Position numbers and translations under genes: made by a program
NCBI GenBank assembly: GCA_045592125.1
Contig: JAZNUE010000015.1
Coordinates: forward strand, 1 to 58,586
DNA length: 58,586 nucleotides
Reading direction: 5' to 3'
Source: HGM04593 sp045592125
Lineage (GTDB): Bacteria > Bacteroidota > Bacteroidia > Bacteroidales > Bacteroidaceae
Shown: one piece after another, positions 32,359-41,346 of the stretch
How the letters are laid out: each line of letters starts with the position of its first letter
How positions within the stretch are numbered: position 1 is the stretch's first letter
The notes under the pieces: generated by a model
What the model saw: only the letters and a program-made list of their open reading frames with translations
Databases searched by the model: none
Told to the model about the DNA's origin: nothing

Positions 32359-33675
32359 ATGAAAAGACCATTCATGCTGCTGGCCTTGGCAGCAGCGCTA
32401 TTCTCCTGCTCAACAGCAAGGCAGGGCACATCTACAGCAGTAGAAGAGAATGTAAGCTACAGCGACTATTTTACAGAGCGCACCATGCGCTACGACTTCC
32501 AGCATGCCGGCGACAGCAGCAACGAGCGCTACTACTTTGACAGGCTTATACGCGAAGGCGAGTGGGCCGGTTCAAGGGCCGCGCTCATAAACCCGTTCGA
32601 CTACGGCGAGCAGCACTTCAGGATTATTGACGCAGCAAGCGGCAAGGTCATCTACAAGAACAACTACTGCACTCTCTTCAACGAGTGGCAGACAACCCCC
32701 GAGGCTGCGGCCATAGAGCGCTCGTTCCCCGAGAGCGTAATCTTCCCCGAGCCCAAGAACGACTTTATAATAGAATTCTATGCACGCAACAAGAAGAGCA
32801 AGGCGTGGGAGAAGAAACAGTCGCACAGGGTGAGCGTGAGCGACTACAATATACGCCCTGGCAGCAGCAGCTACGAGAGCGCCGACATACACATTGGAGG
32901 CGACGTTGCCCACAGCCTTGACATAGTGCTGCTGCCCGACGGCTTTACCGCCACCGAGAAGGAGAAGTTCATTGCCGCATGCCGCATGTGGAGCGACGCG
33001 CTCTTCTCCTATGCCCCTTTCACGCAGAACAGGCACCGCATAAACATACGCGCCGTGTGGGCGCCTTCGGCCCAGAGCGGGATAAGCAAGCCTGGTACCG
33101 GCGAATGGAAGAACACGCTGCTCGATTGCCGTTTCTTCACTTTTGGCAGCGAGCGCTACCAGATGACCGAAGAGTTCCAGAAGGTGCGCGACGTTGCGGC
33201 AGCAGTGCCCTATGAGAGCATTTTCATCCTCACCAACACCGACAAGTACGGAGGCGGCGGTATCTATAACTTCTACGGGCTCGGTTCGGCAGGAAAGACC
33301 GGCCGCACAGGAGAGGTATATGTTCACGAGTTCGGCCACTCGCTAATGGGCCTGGGCGACGAGTACATTGAGATTGGCAACACTGTGAGCGCGCTCTACC
33401 CCGAGGGCGTTGAGCCCTGGGAGGCAAACCTCACACGCTTTGTCAATTTTAACGGCAAGTGGGAAAAGATGATTGCCGACGGCACACCAGTCCCGACCAG
33501 CATTGCAGAGGGTTCCACGGAAAAGGAATGGAAGGTTGGAGCATACGAGGGCGGCGGTTACCTGGAGAAAGGCGTCTACCGCGGCTGGCCCGAGTGCATG
33601 ATGAAGGCGCTCACCGACTTCTGCCCCGTGTGCCAGGAAGCAATAAGCAGATACCTGGATTACATCTGCAAGTAA
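32359..33675 (+). CDS. M64 (IgA peptidase-like) metalloprotease lipoprotein
   Basis: A 438-residue surface or periplasmic lipoprotein (ALFSC, C17) with the two-domain M64 layout. A beta-rich N-terminal domain at about 35-175 precedes the catalytic domain starting at HSLDIVLLPDGFTATEKEKF. The zinc motif is HEFGHSLMGLGDEY (H323, E324, H327), the signature of the family named for Clostridium ramosum IgA protease. Close relatives in gut Bacteroides have solved structures but poorly known substrates; IgA cleavage is not implied. A single-gene unit with its own -7 box. Confidence 0.92.
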   Translation: MKRPFMLLALAAALFSCSTARQGTSTAVEENVSYSDYFTERTMRYDFQHAGDSSNERYYFDRLIREGEWAGSRAALINPFDYGEQHFRIIDAASGKVIYKNNYCTLFNEWQTTPEAAAIERSFPESVIFPEPKNDFIIEFYARNKKSKAWEKKQSHRVSVSDYNIRPGSSSYESADIHIGGDVAHSLDIVLLPDGFTATEKEKFIAACRMWSDALFSYAPFTQNRHRINIRAVWAPSAQSGISKPGTGEWKNTLLDCRFFTFGSERYQMTEEFQKVRDVAAAVPYESIFILTNTDKYGGGGIYNFYGLGSAGKTGRTGEVYVHEFGHSLMGLGDEYIEIGNTVSALYPEGVEPWEANLTRFVNFNGKWEKMIADGTPVPTSIAEGSTEKEWKVGAYEGGGYLEKGVYRGWPECMMKALTDFCPVCQEAISRYLDYICK

Positions 33676-33734
33676 CGAATTTACAAGTAGCCGCGCTTTC
33701 GGGCTTGCGGTCCCGAAGTCCTCTTTATGCATCA

Positions 33735-33759
33735 CGAGGGTGGCCATAGGCCACCCTCG
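33735..33759. terminator. Perfect 11-bp hairpin between convergent genes
   Basis: CGAGGGTGGCC (33735-33745), loop ATA, GGCCACCCTCG (33749-33759). No T-run on either side. It lies between the ends of the M64 gene and the minus-strand lipoprotein and may end both transcripts. Confidence 0.6.
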
Positions 33760-33778
33760 CGTCATATGAGATGAACAC

Positions 33779-34708
33779 CTACTCAACATACCTTATCTCA
33801 GTCCTGCGCCCCATGCCGTCTACAAACGAGACCGGGCAGTCCAGGCTGTCAAGCTCCCATGTGCCGCTGAGGTATACAGGACCATACTCATTCTTAACCA
33901 CGTCGCCCTTGCTGTCCCTTGACAGCATTGCCACAGGCAGGCAGCTGCCAGTTGTGCCCAGCATTCCGAATGCCGCAAGCTGGCACTGCGTATAGTAGGG
34001 CGACGCAAGCAGGCCCTCCTCAAGCCCCCAATACCCGAAATACCCCGAGAAGTCAAAGTTTGTCCTGTTCTTCTTCTGTGAATAGATATAGTCGTTACTG
34101 TAATCTGAAATCAGCACGTCGGTCCCGTCACTGGACATGTTGCGGACAACATATCCAGTCACATTCCCCTCCGAGTCGCGTTTTTGCTCATAGATTCTCC
34201 CAGTCTCGGCATAGGCACGCTGCAGCTGCTTGCCCGCATATGAGAAGTCCATCTGCGAATACTGGGCAAGAGTGCCGTTCTCGTTGAAGACACCGCGTTC
34301 CTTAGAGCTGTCGCTAAAATCCCATTCGGGGAAATCGGGGAACTCATACGAATTGGAGTACTCGATACGGAAGTCACTGCCAAGATAGTAGTAGCAGGCC
34401 TTTGAGGTGACGTTGCACAGATAGTAGCGCGTTACATTCTCGAACCTTACAGCACGGTGATGTACAATCCTGGAGCTTATCTCCTTAATACGCCCGTGAA
34501 CATCGTAGCTGAAACTATGCTCCCATGAATAGTTGCGCCCGTCAATGCTGTTTGTTGTCTTCACCTGCGAAACCTGCCTGCGCTCCTTTACCGGTTCATA
34601 GGGCGACACCGCTGTATCGGCGTCATAGCTGTCTCCATCGCTGCAGCCCGCCATAGCAAGCGCCACAAGCGGCAGGGCCATATACTTTAGAATCCTTTTC
34701 ATATTCAT
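33779..34708 (-). CDS. Lipoprotein of unknown function
   Basis: A 309-residue lipoprotein (VALAMAGC, C22). The mature part is tyrosine- and serine-rich with strand-like repeats (FSYDVHGRIKEISS, FSYAGKQLQRAY, DSEGNVTGYVVR) that recall DUF4595-type Bacteroidales lipoproteins or YD-like repeats. No catalytic motif is seen. It has its own promoter at 34728-34759 and stands alone. Alternative ATG at 34702. Confidence 0.8.
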   Translation of the reverse strand: MNMKRILKYMALPLVALAMAGCSDGDSYDADTAVSPYEPVKERRQVSQVKTTNSIDGRNYSWEHSFSYDVHGRIKEISSRIVHHRAVRFENVTRYYLCNVTSKACYYYLGSDFRIEYSNSYEFPDFPEWDFSDSSKERGVFNENGTLAQYSQMDFSYAGKQLQRAYAETGRIYEQKRDSEGNVTGYVVRNMSSDGTDVLISDYSNDYIYSQKKNRTNFDFSGYFGYWGLEEGLLASPYYTQCQLAAFGMLGTTGSCLPVAMLSRDSKGDVVKNEYGPVYLSGTWELDSLDCPVSFVDGMGRRTEIRYVE

Positions 34709-34727
34709 TCAATTTAAGATACTGACG

Positions 34728-34759
34728 CGAAGATATAGCAAATCCCCTGCATTGGCAAA
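34728..34759 (-). promoter_or_regulatory. Promoter of the unknown lipoprotein
   Basis: Minus strand: TTTG (34759-34756), 20 bases, TATCTTCG (34735-34728), 20 bases before the ATG at 34708. Confidence 0.65.
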
Positions 34760-34869
34760 CTATTTTGAATTATTAAGAAACCGCGAATTATTAAGAGACA
34801 GGCAGGAGAAAGATGTCTCAACCGTTACAGCACATGAGTTGTTATCTATGATATATAACAACTGCAGCT

Positions 34870-35772
34870 ATGGCATTTATCGACTATTACAAGGTATTGG
34901 GCGTGAGCAGCAATGCCACACAGGAAGAGATAAAGAAAGCCTACAGGAAACTGGCAAAGGCATATCACCCCGACAAGAACGGCAATTCCACCGAGGCCAA
35001 GGAGAGGTTCCAGGAGATTAACGAGGCGAACCAGGTACTCAGCGACCCTGAGAAGCGCAAGAAGTACGACATGTACGGCGAGAACTGGATGCATGCCGAC
35101 GAGTTCGAGGCACAGCGGCGCAAGTACACCAGCAGTGACGGCGGATATGACCTCGGGGGATTCGGAGGATTCGGCGATTTCACCCGCGGCAGCGGAAACA
35201 CTAGCGGGTTCAGCGACTTCTTCGAGGAACTTTTCGGCAGCAGGGCAGCCGGCCAAGGAAGGAGCAGAGGCGGAGACATTGAAGCGACACTCTCCCTAGA
35301 CCTGCGCGACATTGCGGCAACACGCAAGCACACATTCACCATAGGCAACGAGAACATACGCATTACCATACCCGCAGGAATACCCGACGGGCAAAGGATA
35401 CGCCTTAAAGAACACGGGAAGAGACTGCAAGGCAGCAGCCATAGGGGTGACCTCTACATAACCGTGAAGGTGGAACCCGACAGCATGTTCACGCGTGAAG
35501 GCAATGACCTTCATATCACAGCAGCCGTCAGTCTCTACACCCTAGTGCTGGGAGGGGAAATCATAGTCCCCACCCTGCAAGGCAGCGTCAAGGCCACTAT
35601 CAGGCCCGACAGCAGGCCAGGCAGCACACTACGCCTGCGCGGAAAAGGAATGCCCGTGTACAAGGAAGAGGGAGCATCGGGCGACCTGCTTGTGAGACTG
35701 GAGCTGCAGTTCCCCTCTTTCAACGCAAAGCAGAAAGAGCTCCTGCGCAAGATAAGGGAACTGGGAGAGTAA
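34870..35772 (+). CDS. CbpA-like DnaJ cochaperone
   Basis: A 300-residue J-domain protein. The J domain (1-70) has YYKVLGVSSNATQEEIKKAY and HPD (33-35), which stimulates DnaK ATPase. A Gly/Phe-rich linker follows (GGYDLGGFGGFGDF). The C-terminal substrate-binding domains lie at about 135-295 (DIEATLSLDLRDIAATRKHT, GNENIRITIPAGIPDGQRIR). There is no CxxCxGxG zinc region, so it is of the CbpA/DjlA-B class and not DnaJ itself. No CbpM-type modulator follows. Confidence 0.93.
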   Translation: MAFIDYYKVLGVSSNATQEEIKKAYRKLAKAYHPDKNGNSTEAKERFQEINEANQVLSDPEKRKKYDMYGENWMHADEFEAQRRKYTSSDGGYDLGGFGGFGDFTRGSGNTSGFSDFFEELFGSRAAGQGRSRGGDIEATLSLDLRDIAATRKHTFTIGNENIRITIPAGIPDGQRIRLKEHGKRLQGSSHRGDLYITVKVEPDSMFTREGNDLHITAAVSLYTLVLGGEIIVPTLQGSVKATIRPDSRPGSTLRLRGKGMPVYKEEGASGDLLVRLELQFPSFNAKQKELLRKIRELGE

Positions 35773-35796
35773 GAGAAAGGAGCCGCCGGAGCCTGT

Positions 35797-36261
35797 CTAG
35801 TTATACAGCACAACTGCGGCGTTAAGATAGAGCGCAAAAAGCAGCCATAGCACATAAGGGATATTCATATAGGCTGCAGCGCGCTTCTGCATGTAGGCAA
35901 GCGCCATGTATATCAGCACTGAAACAAGCAGCAGTGTTAGGACCACCAGTCCCACTACAGGCGACTGCAGGCCAAAGAAGGTGACACTCCACAGGAGGTT
36001 CATTCCCAGCTGCACAAAGAAAAGGAATATAGTGAGCCACGTATAAACCGAGCGTATATTCCACACAAGACCGGCCGAGACACCCATGAGAAGATACAGT
36101 ATAGGCCACACAATGGCAAAGACAATGCCTGGAGGATTTAGAGAGGACTTCACAAGCGCGGGATACCACTGCTCCATAGAAGATTCCTGGACAGACTTTG
36201 ACACATAGCCTACTGCAAAAGATATTATCACAAAGGACAATATTGGAAGAAACCGTTTCAT
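35797..36261 (-). CDS. tspO: TspO/MBR family membrane protein
   Basis: A 154-residue, five-helix protein that binds tetrapyrroles such as protoporphyrin IX. Family features are WYPALVKSSLNPPGIVFAIVWPILYLLMG, LWNxxxS-type residues in GMNLLWSVTFFG, and YVLWLLFALYLNAAV. The ATG at 36261 is chosen; the longer frame adds 18 residues without a membrane helix. It may be cotranscribed with DUF456 99 bases upstream. Confidence 0.92.
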   Translation of the reverse strand: MKRFLPILSFVIISFAVGYVSKSVQESSMEQWYPALVKSSLNPPGIVFAIVWPILYLLMGVSAGLVWNIRSVYTWLTIFLFFVQLGMNLLWSVTFFGLQSPVVGLVVLTLLLVSVLIYMALAYMQKRAAAYMNIPYVLWLLFALYLNAAVVLYN

Positions 36262-36360
36262 AACCCAATGCTTATATATTATACAACACGGCCTGCCGTC
36301 CCAGAGGAGAGGCACGCAGCCCAGAATATAAACACAGGTACGGGATTTATGTTCGCCGGT

Positions 36361-36870
36361 TCAGAAGAGCATAGCGACGCCCTGATACACCACGAAGGCC
36401 AGTGCCGCAAAGCCATAGAGCATCTTCAGGCCTGTAGTAAGGATGAATGACAGGAACGAATAGCAGGCAACCTTGAATGCCTTGCCAGACGGCACGCCAG
36501 CCATAAGCTCGCCTATATATGCACCCAGGAACGGGCCAATAAGTATTCCCAGGAAGAATCCCATGCAGCTGGCAACCACGCCAAGCACCATCCCGATGGT
36601 AGCGCCGTTGGTGCCGGCCTTGCTGCCGCCCATACGCTTTGTCATCCACACTGGCGCCACAAAGTCAATAACTGTAACCGCAACCATGAGCAGCAGCGAG
36701 ACTATGACGAACGGCACTGTAGGGAAAGGCATATCCAGTGAAGGGCAGAAAACCAGGAGTAGCAGGCCCGCCCAGCTTACCGGCGGCCCTGGGAGGGCCG
36801 GTATAATTGCGCCGGCAACACCTATAAGGCACAGCAGCAGCGCCAGCAGAAGAAGTACTATATCAAGCAT
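36361..36870 (-). CDS. DUF456 membrane protein
   Basis: A 169-residue protein with about five membrane helices and glycine-zipper-like stretches (GATIGMVLGVVASCMGFFLG, ILIGPFLGAYIGEL). The start, LLLCLIGVAGAIIPALPGPP, matches the DUF456 family; its role is unknown. It begins 12 bases after the 5'-nucleotidase stop, suggesting an operon. Confidence 0.85.
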   Translation of the reverse strand: MLDIVLLLLALLLCLIGVAGAIIPALPGPPVSWAGLLLLVFCPSLDMPFPTVPFVIVSLLLMVAVTVIDFVAPVWMTKRMGGSKAGTNGATIGMVLGVVASCMGFFLGILIGPFLGAYIGELMAGVPSGKAFKVACYSFLSFILTTGLKMLYGFAALAFVVYQGVAMLF

Positions 36871-36882
36871 ACCGCACGTTTA

Positions 36883-37836
36883 TCAAGCATTTTCTTCAGT
36901 ATCTTTTTTCTTCTCGCGGATTACATCGTTTATCTGCGAGTCGGAATAATATGGGACCTTGCCTGCAGGCACATACCTGCTCGATGAAGAGAGATGTGTA
37001 TCCTGGTCGTCAAAGAAGATGTGCGCGCCGAAGGCCTTAAGCAGCTCATCCTTGCGCAGGCCGCCCAGGAAGTAGGCCTCATCGACATATACACCCCACT
37101 TGCGCAGAGTCTTTATTACACGGAAATGCGACGGCAGGCTGCGCGATGTAACAATTGCCAGCCTCAACGGCGAGAGCTCAATTGAAGTAGGCAGGCACTC
37201 CTGTATCTGGGAGAGTTTCTTGAGCAGGTTAGCAAACGGTCCCTCCTTTAAGGGCACATCGGCATTCTCCTTCTCATACTTGTAGAACGCGTCAATCCCC
37301 TCCTCCTTGAAACGGCACTCCGACTCGTCGGAGAAAATTACAGCATCGGCATCAAATGCAATCTTCACACGGCTATCCTCGGGGTTAAAGTCCGTAGGCG
37401 GAGCATAGATGAGCGCCGAGGCGCAAATGCCCGAGTCCATCACCCGCTGCACATCGCCCTCGTCCTTTGATAGGAAAAGGTCTATCGAGAATGCCTTGAG
37501 ATACTTTGAGAGCGACTCGCCGCCCGAAAGCGCCACGCGGGTAATGTCAAGCCCGTACATATCAAGCGACTTAAGCATGCGCATGCCTGTCTCAGGACTG
37601 TTGCGCGACATCACCACAACCTCCACAATGGGGCGGTTCGCCTGCTTGTTCAGCTCCAGCAGGCTCTTCACAAGATAGAATGCAGTTCCTCGCTCAAGAG
37701 GCTCGTCCTCATGCTCCTCCTGATACTTGCGGTACTTTGCAACACCATACTTCTCAAAAATCTCATTCTCTGCCTCAAGGTCAAAAAGCGCCCGCGAAGA
37801 GACCCCTATGACCAGACGTCCGTCCAGATTCTCCAT
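36883..37836 (-). CDS. Cytosolic 5'-nucleotidase (NT5C1-like)
   Basis: A 317-residue protein of the 5'-nucleotidase family (PF06189) that hydrolyses nucleoside monophosphates. It has LVIGVSSRALFDLEAENEIF, VVVMSRNSPETGMRMLKSL, DITRVALSGGESLSKYLKAF, FLSKDEGDVQ, RVKIAFDADAVIFSDESE and EAYFLGGLRKDELLKAFGAH. The AFDADAV-type Asp pair is the HAD-like catalytic site. No signal peptide. Its promoter is at 37865-37896. Confidence 0.92.
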   Translation of the reverse strand: MENLDGRLVIGVSSRALFDLEAENEIFEKYGVAKYRKYQEEHEDEPLERGTAFYLVKSLLELNKQANRPIVEVVVMSRNSPETGMRMLKSLDMYGLDITRVALSGGESLSKYLKAFSIDLFLSKDEGDVQRVMDSGICASALIYAPPTDFNPEDSRVKIAFDADAVIFSDESECRFKEEGIDAFYKYEKENADVPLKEGPFANLLKKLSQIQECLPTSIELSPLRLAIVTSRSLPSHFRVIKTLRKWGVYVDEAYFLGGLRKDELLKAFGAHIFFDDQDTHLSSSSRYVPAGKVPYYSDSQINDVIREKKKDTEENA

Positions 37837-37864
37837 TATATCCTATGCCTATTATTTTATCGTG

Positions 37865-37896
37865 CAAAAATAGCGCAATAATGTGCATTAATCAAA
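37865..37896 (-). promoter_or_regulatory. Promoter of the 5'-nucleotidase operon
   Basis: Minus strand: TTTG (37896-37893), 20 bases, TATTTTTG (37872-37865), about 29 bases before the gene. Confidence 0.65.
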
Positions 37897-37955
37897 AAAA
37901 AGATGAAATTATTGCCATTTTAGAGAACGGAAGGCCTGCATTGCAGAATTTTTTC

Positions 37956-37963
37956 TAACTTCG
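37956..37963 (+). promoter_or_regulatory. -7 box for the HAD hydrolase
   Basis: TAACTTCG, 50 bases before the ATG at 38014; a TAnnTTCG variant like those before mltG and uvrB. The -33 region is unclear. Confidence 0.4.
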
Positions 37964-38013
37964 CGGCCTAAAGGAAAGGGAGACAACGGCCCGTTCAGGA
38001 TATTCTCACTACC

Positions 38014-38637
38014 ATGATAAAAGACATTGTATTCGACCTTGGCGGTGTGCTCACCACCATTGACACCAAAAGAGCGCTTTCACGTTTCCGCGGCCTGGGC
38101 GTAAAGGACCCGGAACAATACATAAACTCATACTGCCAGAAAGGCCCTTTCTTCGAGGTAGAGAACGGCGACATTGGCGCCCAGGAATTCTGCCGCAAGG
38201 TAAGCGCCATATGCGGCAGGGACATCTCTTTCAACGAGGCCAGGCATGCTTGGCTGGGATTCATTGTAGAAGTCCACGAGGAGTGGCTCGAGTACCTCCA
38301 GGCGTTGCGCGGCAAGTACCGCATATCGGTCCTGAGCAACACCAACCCGTTCATACAGGACTGGGCCTTGACAAGCAGCTTCACGCCAGGCGGCAAATCG
38401 CTTGCCGACTACTTTGACAGCCTCTTCTTCAGCTACCGTATGCACTGCTCAAAGCCTGGCGAGGAAATCTACCGCAAGATGCTTGAAGAGGGAGGCATGA
38501 ATGCAGCCAGCACACTCTTTGTCGATGACGGTGCAAAGAATATTGAAGCGGCAGCAAGAGCGGGAATCAGGACACTGAAGGCCGAGAACGGCAAGGACTG
38601 GCGGCCAGCACTAGAAGAGATACTGAAGCAAGGATGA
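38014..38637 (+). CDS. HAD-family phosphatase (YihX-like)
   Basis: A 207-residue HAD hydrolase. Motif I is VFDLGGVLTTID (catalytic Asp, with Gly-Gly as in the YihX subgroup), motif II VLSNTNPF, motif III lysine in CSKPGEEIYRKML, motif IV TLFVDDGAKNIEAA. The YihX group dephosphorylates sugar phosphates such as glucose-1-phosphate; the actual substrate cannot be told. A single-gene unit convergent with the EamA gene. Confidence 0.9.
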   Translation: MIKDIVFDLGGVLTTIDTKRALSRFRGLGVKDPEQYINSYCQKGPFFEVENGDIGAQEFCRKVSAICGRDISFNEARHAWLGFIVEVHEEWLEYLQALRGKYRISVLSNTNPFIQDWALTSSFTPGGKSLADYFDSLFFSYRMHCSKPGEEIYRKMLEEGGMNAASTLFVDDGAKNIEAAARAGIRTLKAENGKDWRPALEEILKQG

Positions 38638-38693
38638 TACTGGAGCCCATACCCCAGTAAGACACCGCAAGCGGCATGAATTATGTCACGGAG

Positions 38694-39596
38694 TCATCTC
38701 CTGCGCGAAGCGCGGTCAACAAAATAAAGTCCAAGGAGTATAAGCGCTGCACCAAGGATGGCAATCCAGGTAACACGCTCCCCAAGCACGATTGCCGATG
38801 AGGTTATCGCCACAACCGGATTAAGGTACAGAAGGTTTGTAGCCCTGACAGCGCCCAGCCTTTCAAGGCACCAGTTCCAGCCAAGGAAGCAGAGCATGGA
38901 GGCCACACACCCAAGGAAAAGCAGGTTCCCCCACACCGCAGCACCGCCACTGTACAGCAGTTCCACGCTGACACCGCCATGCAGCAGCCAAGGAATTATT
39001 GTCAGCAGTCCATAGCCGAACACCTTGCGCGTAATGAGCATGTTGCTGTACTTTCCCTGCAGTCTTTTTATTATAAGCGTATATAGCGCCCAGCAGAGGC
39101 ATGCCGCAAAGGCAAGCACATCGCCTAGAGGAGAGAGCCTGAGGATGAAGTTGCCATTAAAAACCACAAGCGCCATTCCGCCAAACGCTATGCATGAGGC
39201 AGCAGCACCGGCCTTGCCAAGACGCTCGCCCTTGTAAAGACAGCCCACTATAATAGACGTTACCAATGGGGTGAGGCATACGATTAGCGAGACATTCGAG
39301 CAATACCCGTAGGCCAGCGCATAGTTCTCGGTAAGGAAATAGAGAGAACCGCCTGTAAGCCCTAGCGCAACAGCAAGCAGCTCATCCTTCCAGCAACCGA
39401 GCCACAGCCTCCTGCCAGCAATCGGCAGCATAAGCACGTAGGCAATTATGAAACGGAAAAGGAATATCTCATCGGGGCGCAGGCCGGCATTAATGAGCAC
39501 CTTAGTCTGCACAAACGTGCAGCCCCATACCACCACAATCAGGAACGCGGCAGCATACACAATAATTCCAGGCCCTTTGCTATTTTCCATATACAT
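38694..39596 (-). CDS. EamA/DMT-family transporter
   Basis: About 300 residues with ten predicted membrane helices in two EamA halves (VVWGCTFVQTKVLINAGLRP ... RFIIAYVLML; LCWALYTLIIKRLQGKYSNM ... YLNPVVAITSSAIVLGERVT). This superfamily exports metabolites or amino acids; the substrate is unknown. The ATG at 39596 is 7 bases past the phosphoethanolamine transferase stop; a longer frame would overlap that gene. Confidence 0.9.
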   Translation of the reverse strand: MYMENSKGPGIIVYAAAFLIVVVWGCTFVQTKVLINAGLRPDEIFLFRFIIAYVLMLPIAGRRLWLGCWKDELLAVALGLTGGSLYFLTENYALAYGYCSNVSLIVCLTPLVTSIIVGCLYKGERLGKAGAAASCIAFGGMALVVFNGNFILRLSPLGDVLAFAACLCWALYTLIIKRLQGKYSNMLITRKVFGYGLLTIIPWLLHGGVSVELLYSGGAAVWGNLLFLGCVASMLCFLGWNWCLERLGAVRATNLLYLNPVVAITSSAIVLGERVTWIAILGAALILLGLYFVDRASRRR

Positions 39597-39603
39597 CCTA
39601 TTG

Positions 39604-41316
39604 CTATTCAGATAACCTGCCCATAAGCCTGTCATAGTCGGCGACACCGCCAATCACCCTTGGCTTGCAGCTGTAGCCTGGCGACAGCGGATTGCGGGCG
39701 TCATCATACCACTCACACGAAATCCCGGCCAAATATAGCAGAATCTGTGGTATATCGTCGGTCATAAAAGGTTTCTCGCATGCCAGCCTTATTTCCTCTA
39801 CCACGTCAGGGTGTTTCTCCCTGTAGTTCCTGGAGCACCATATCCACATTGGCACCTCAAACTCATAGCGCGCCTGCACAGCGTCGGGTTCCCGAAAAAG
39901 CCTGCCCTGGACCTTGAGCCCATCATACACCTGCTCGCCATGGTCGGCCACAAACAGCACAATAGCCTCCTGCTCCACACATATGCCGAGTATGCTATCA
40001 AGGACCATGTCATTGTACGCTGTAGCGTTATCATAATGCATAACAGTCTCTCTTGCCTCACGCGATATGTCCGTTCTAGCAGAATAGTCATCTACGGTAA
40101 AGCGTGTACAATCCTCCGGATAGCGTTTAGAATATGTGAAATGCTGCCCAATAAGATGTATTATGTCAAGGGTATGCTCTTTTGCACGGCCTTTCTTCCT
40201 GTATTTGGCATACTGCTGCACCAGTTTCATGTCAAAGCGATGCTTCCGCCTGTAACGGTAGGAGAAAAGTTCCTTGCTGAACCCCGTATCGGAAATGAAA
40301 TGATTCCCCGCAATGCTTGCCACCCCTCTGCGGGTCCCTTTAAGGGCAAACTGGTTCGAGAAGAACGAGACATGGTAACCGGCCTCCCTGAAGATACGGG
40401 GAAACAGCGGCGCCTCACAAAAGTCCCGTTCCATGCCATACCCCCACATCGAGAACATGTCAAGGAACACATTGCTGGTAATGTTCCATGGCGACACGGC
40501 ATCCTTGAACAGGAAAAGCTCTCCGGCCTGCATTCTCGCCTGCTGCAACGTAGCAGTAGGCAAGGAATATCCATATAGCGACGAATGGTGCCTATTGCAA
40601 CTCTCGCCTATTACAAGCACAATATGCGGAGACCTGTAAGAGCAACTGTCAACCGCCGCGGTCATAGTCGAATGCCTAATCTTCTCAAGCGTATCCTTTG
40701 AACGGCGTATGGCATACAATGCAAATACAGTACGGTGTACTGGAGTAGAAACCTCTTTATGATACTTGCGGAATATCATACCCTCCAATTCCTTCTGGCC
40801 AATATCAGGGGTAAAGATCCGTGCATACCGGCAAGCAGCAGGCGCCTCATACACAATGCATGCAGACAGCACTACCGCACAGCACACCTTTACCGGCCTG
40901 CCCTTGAGGAAGCCATCAAGCACGGAACGCTTCGTATAAAGCACAAACGGAAACACCAAGAAGAGCAGAAGAATGGAAGCAATGCGCCATTGCAGAATAA
41001 CCCCAGGAGCAAAGAAGGAGGAGAAGAACTCGCCAGCCTCACGCACATCTGTCTGCAGCACAATCTGCACAATCCTTATGCTTATGGGAGAACCGAGGAA
41101 CTGCGTACAGTATGTATCGGCCACACACAGCAGAATAACCGCCTCGCCCAGCACAAGCTGCAGGAAATTCCTCGGCAATCTTGGAAGGAATGACGTAGGC
41201 CAGCTTATCATGAAGGAGGTTACGGCCGGTGCAGTAAGCAAATGCAATGACAGTCCATCTGCTGCTAAGCCAGTGCTAAGCAGAAAGGCAGTCATTGCAA
41301 AGAGGAAAAGCTTCAA
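39604..41316 (-). CDS. Phosphoethanolamine transferase (EptA/CptA-like)
   Basis: A 570-residue membrane enzyme that transfers phosphoethanolamine to lipid A, LPS core or another envelope glycan. About five N-terminal helices fill residues 1-160. The sulfatase-like catalytic domain follows: HIVLVIGESCNRHHSSLYGY (metal-binding Glu, nucleophile at about S239, where EptA has Thr), FFSNQ, IHLIGQHFTYSKRYP and FVADHGEQVYDG (metal-binding Asp-His, about 458-460). The longest frame opens with a TTG; an ATG at 41295 is an alternative. It starts 30 bases after SulP. In other bacteria such enzymes raise resistance to cationic peptides; that is only an inference here. Confidence 0.88.
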   Translation of the reverse strand: MKLFLFAMTAFLLSTGLAADGLSLHLLTAPAVTSFMISWPTSFLPRLPRNFLQLVLGEAVILLCVADTYCTQFLGSPISIRIVQIVLQTDVREAGEFFSSFFAPGVILQWRIASILLLFLVFPFVLYTKRSVLDGFLKGRPVKVCCAVVLSACIVYEAPAACRYARIFTPDIGQKELEGMIFRKYHKEVSTPVHRTVFALYAIRRSKDTLEKIRHSTMTAAVDSCSYRSPHIVLVIGESCNRHHSSLYGYSLPTATLQQARMQAGELFLFKDAVSPWNITSNVFLDMFSMWGYGMERDFCEAPLFPRIFREAGYHVSFFSNQFALKGTRRGVASIAGNHFISDTGFSKELFSYRYRRKHRFDMKLVQQYAKYRKKGRAKEHTLDIIHLIGQHFTYSKRYPEDCTRFTVDDYSARTDISREARETVMHYDNATAYNDMVLDSILGICVEQEAIVLFVADHGEQVYDGLKVQGRLFREPDAVQARYEFEVPMWIWCSRNYREKHPDVVEEIRLACEKPFMTDDIPQILLYLAGISCEWYDDARNPLSPGYSCKPRVIGGVADYDRLMGRLSE

Positions 41317-41346
41317 TGTCTATAACTAAATATTTTGCAGGCCGTA

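Noticed and set aside
32572..33339. 255-residue frame opposite the M64 peptidase
   Set aside because: Antisense shadow of a gene with intact catalytic motifs.
34752..35021. Frame starting TTGGCAAACTATTTT before dnaJ
   Set aside because: It begins with a TTG in promoter DNA and overlaps the J domain in another frame.
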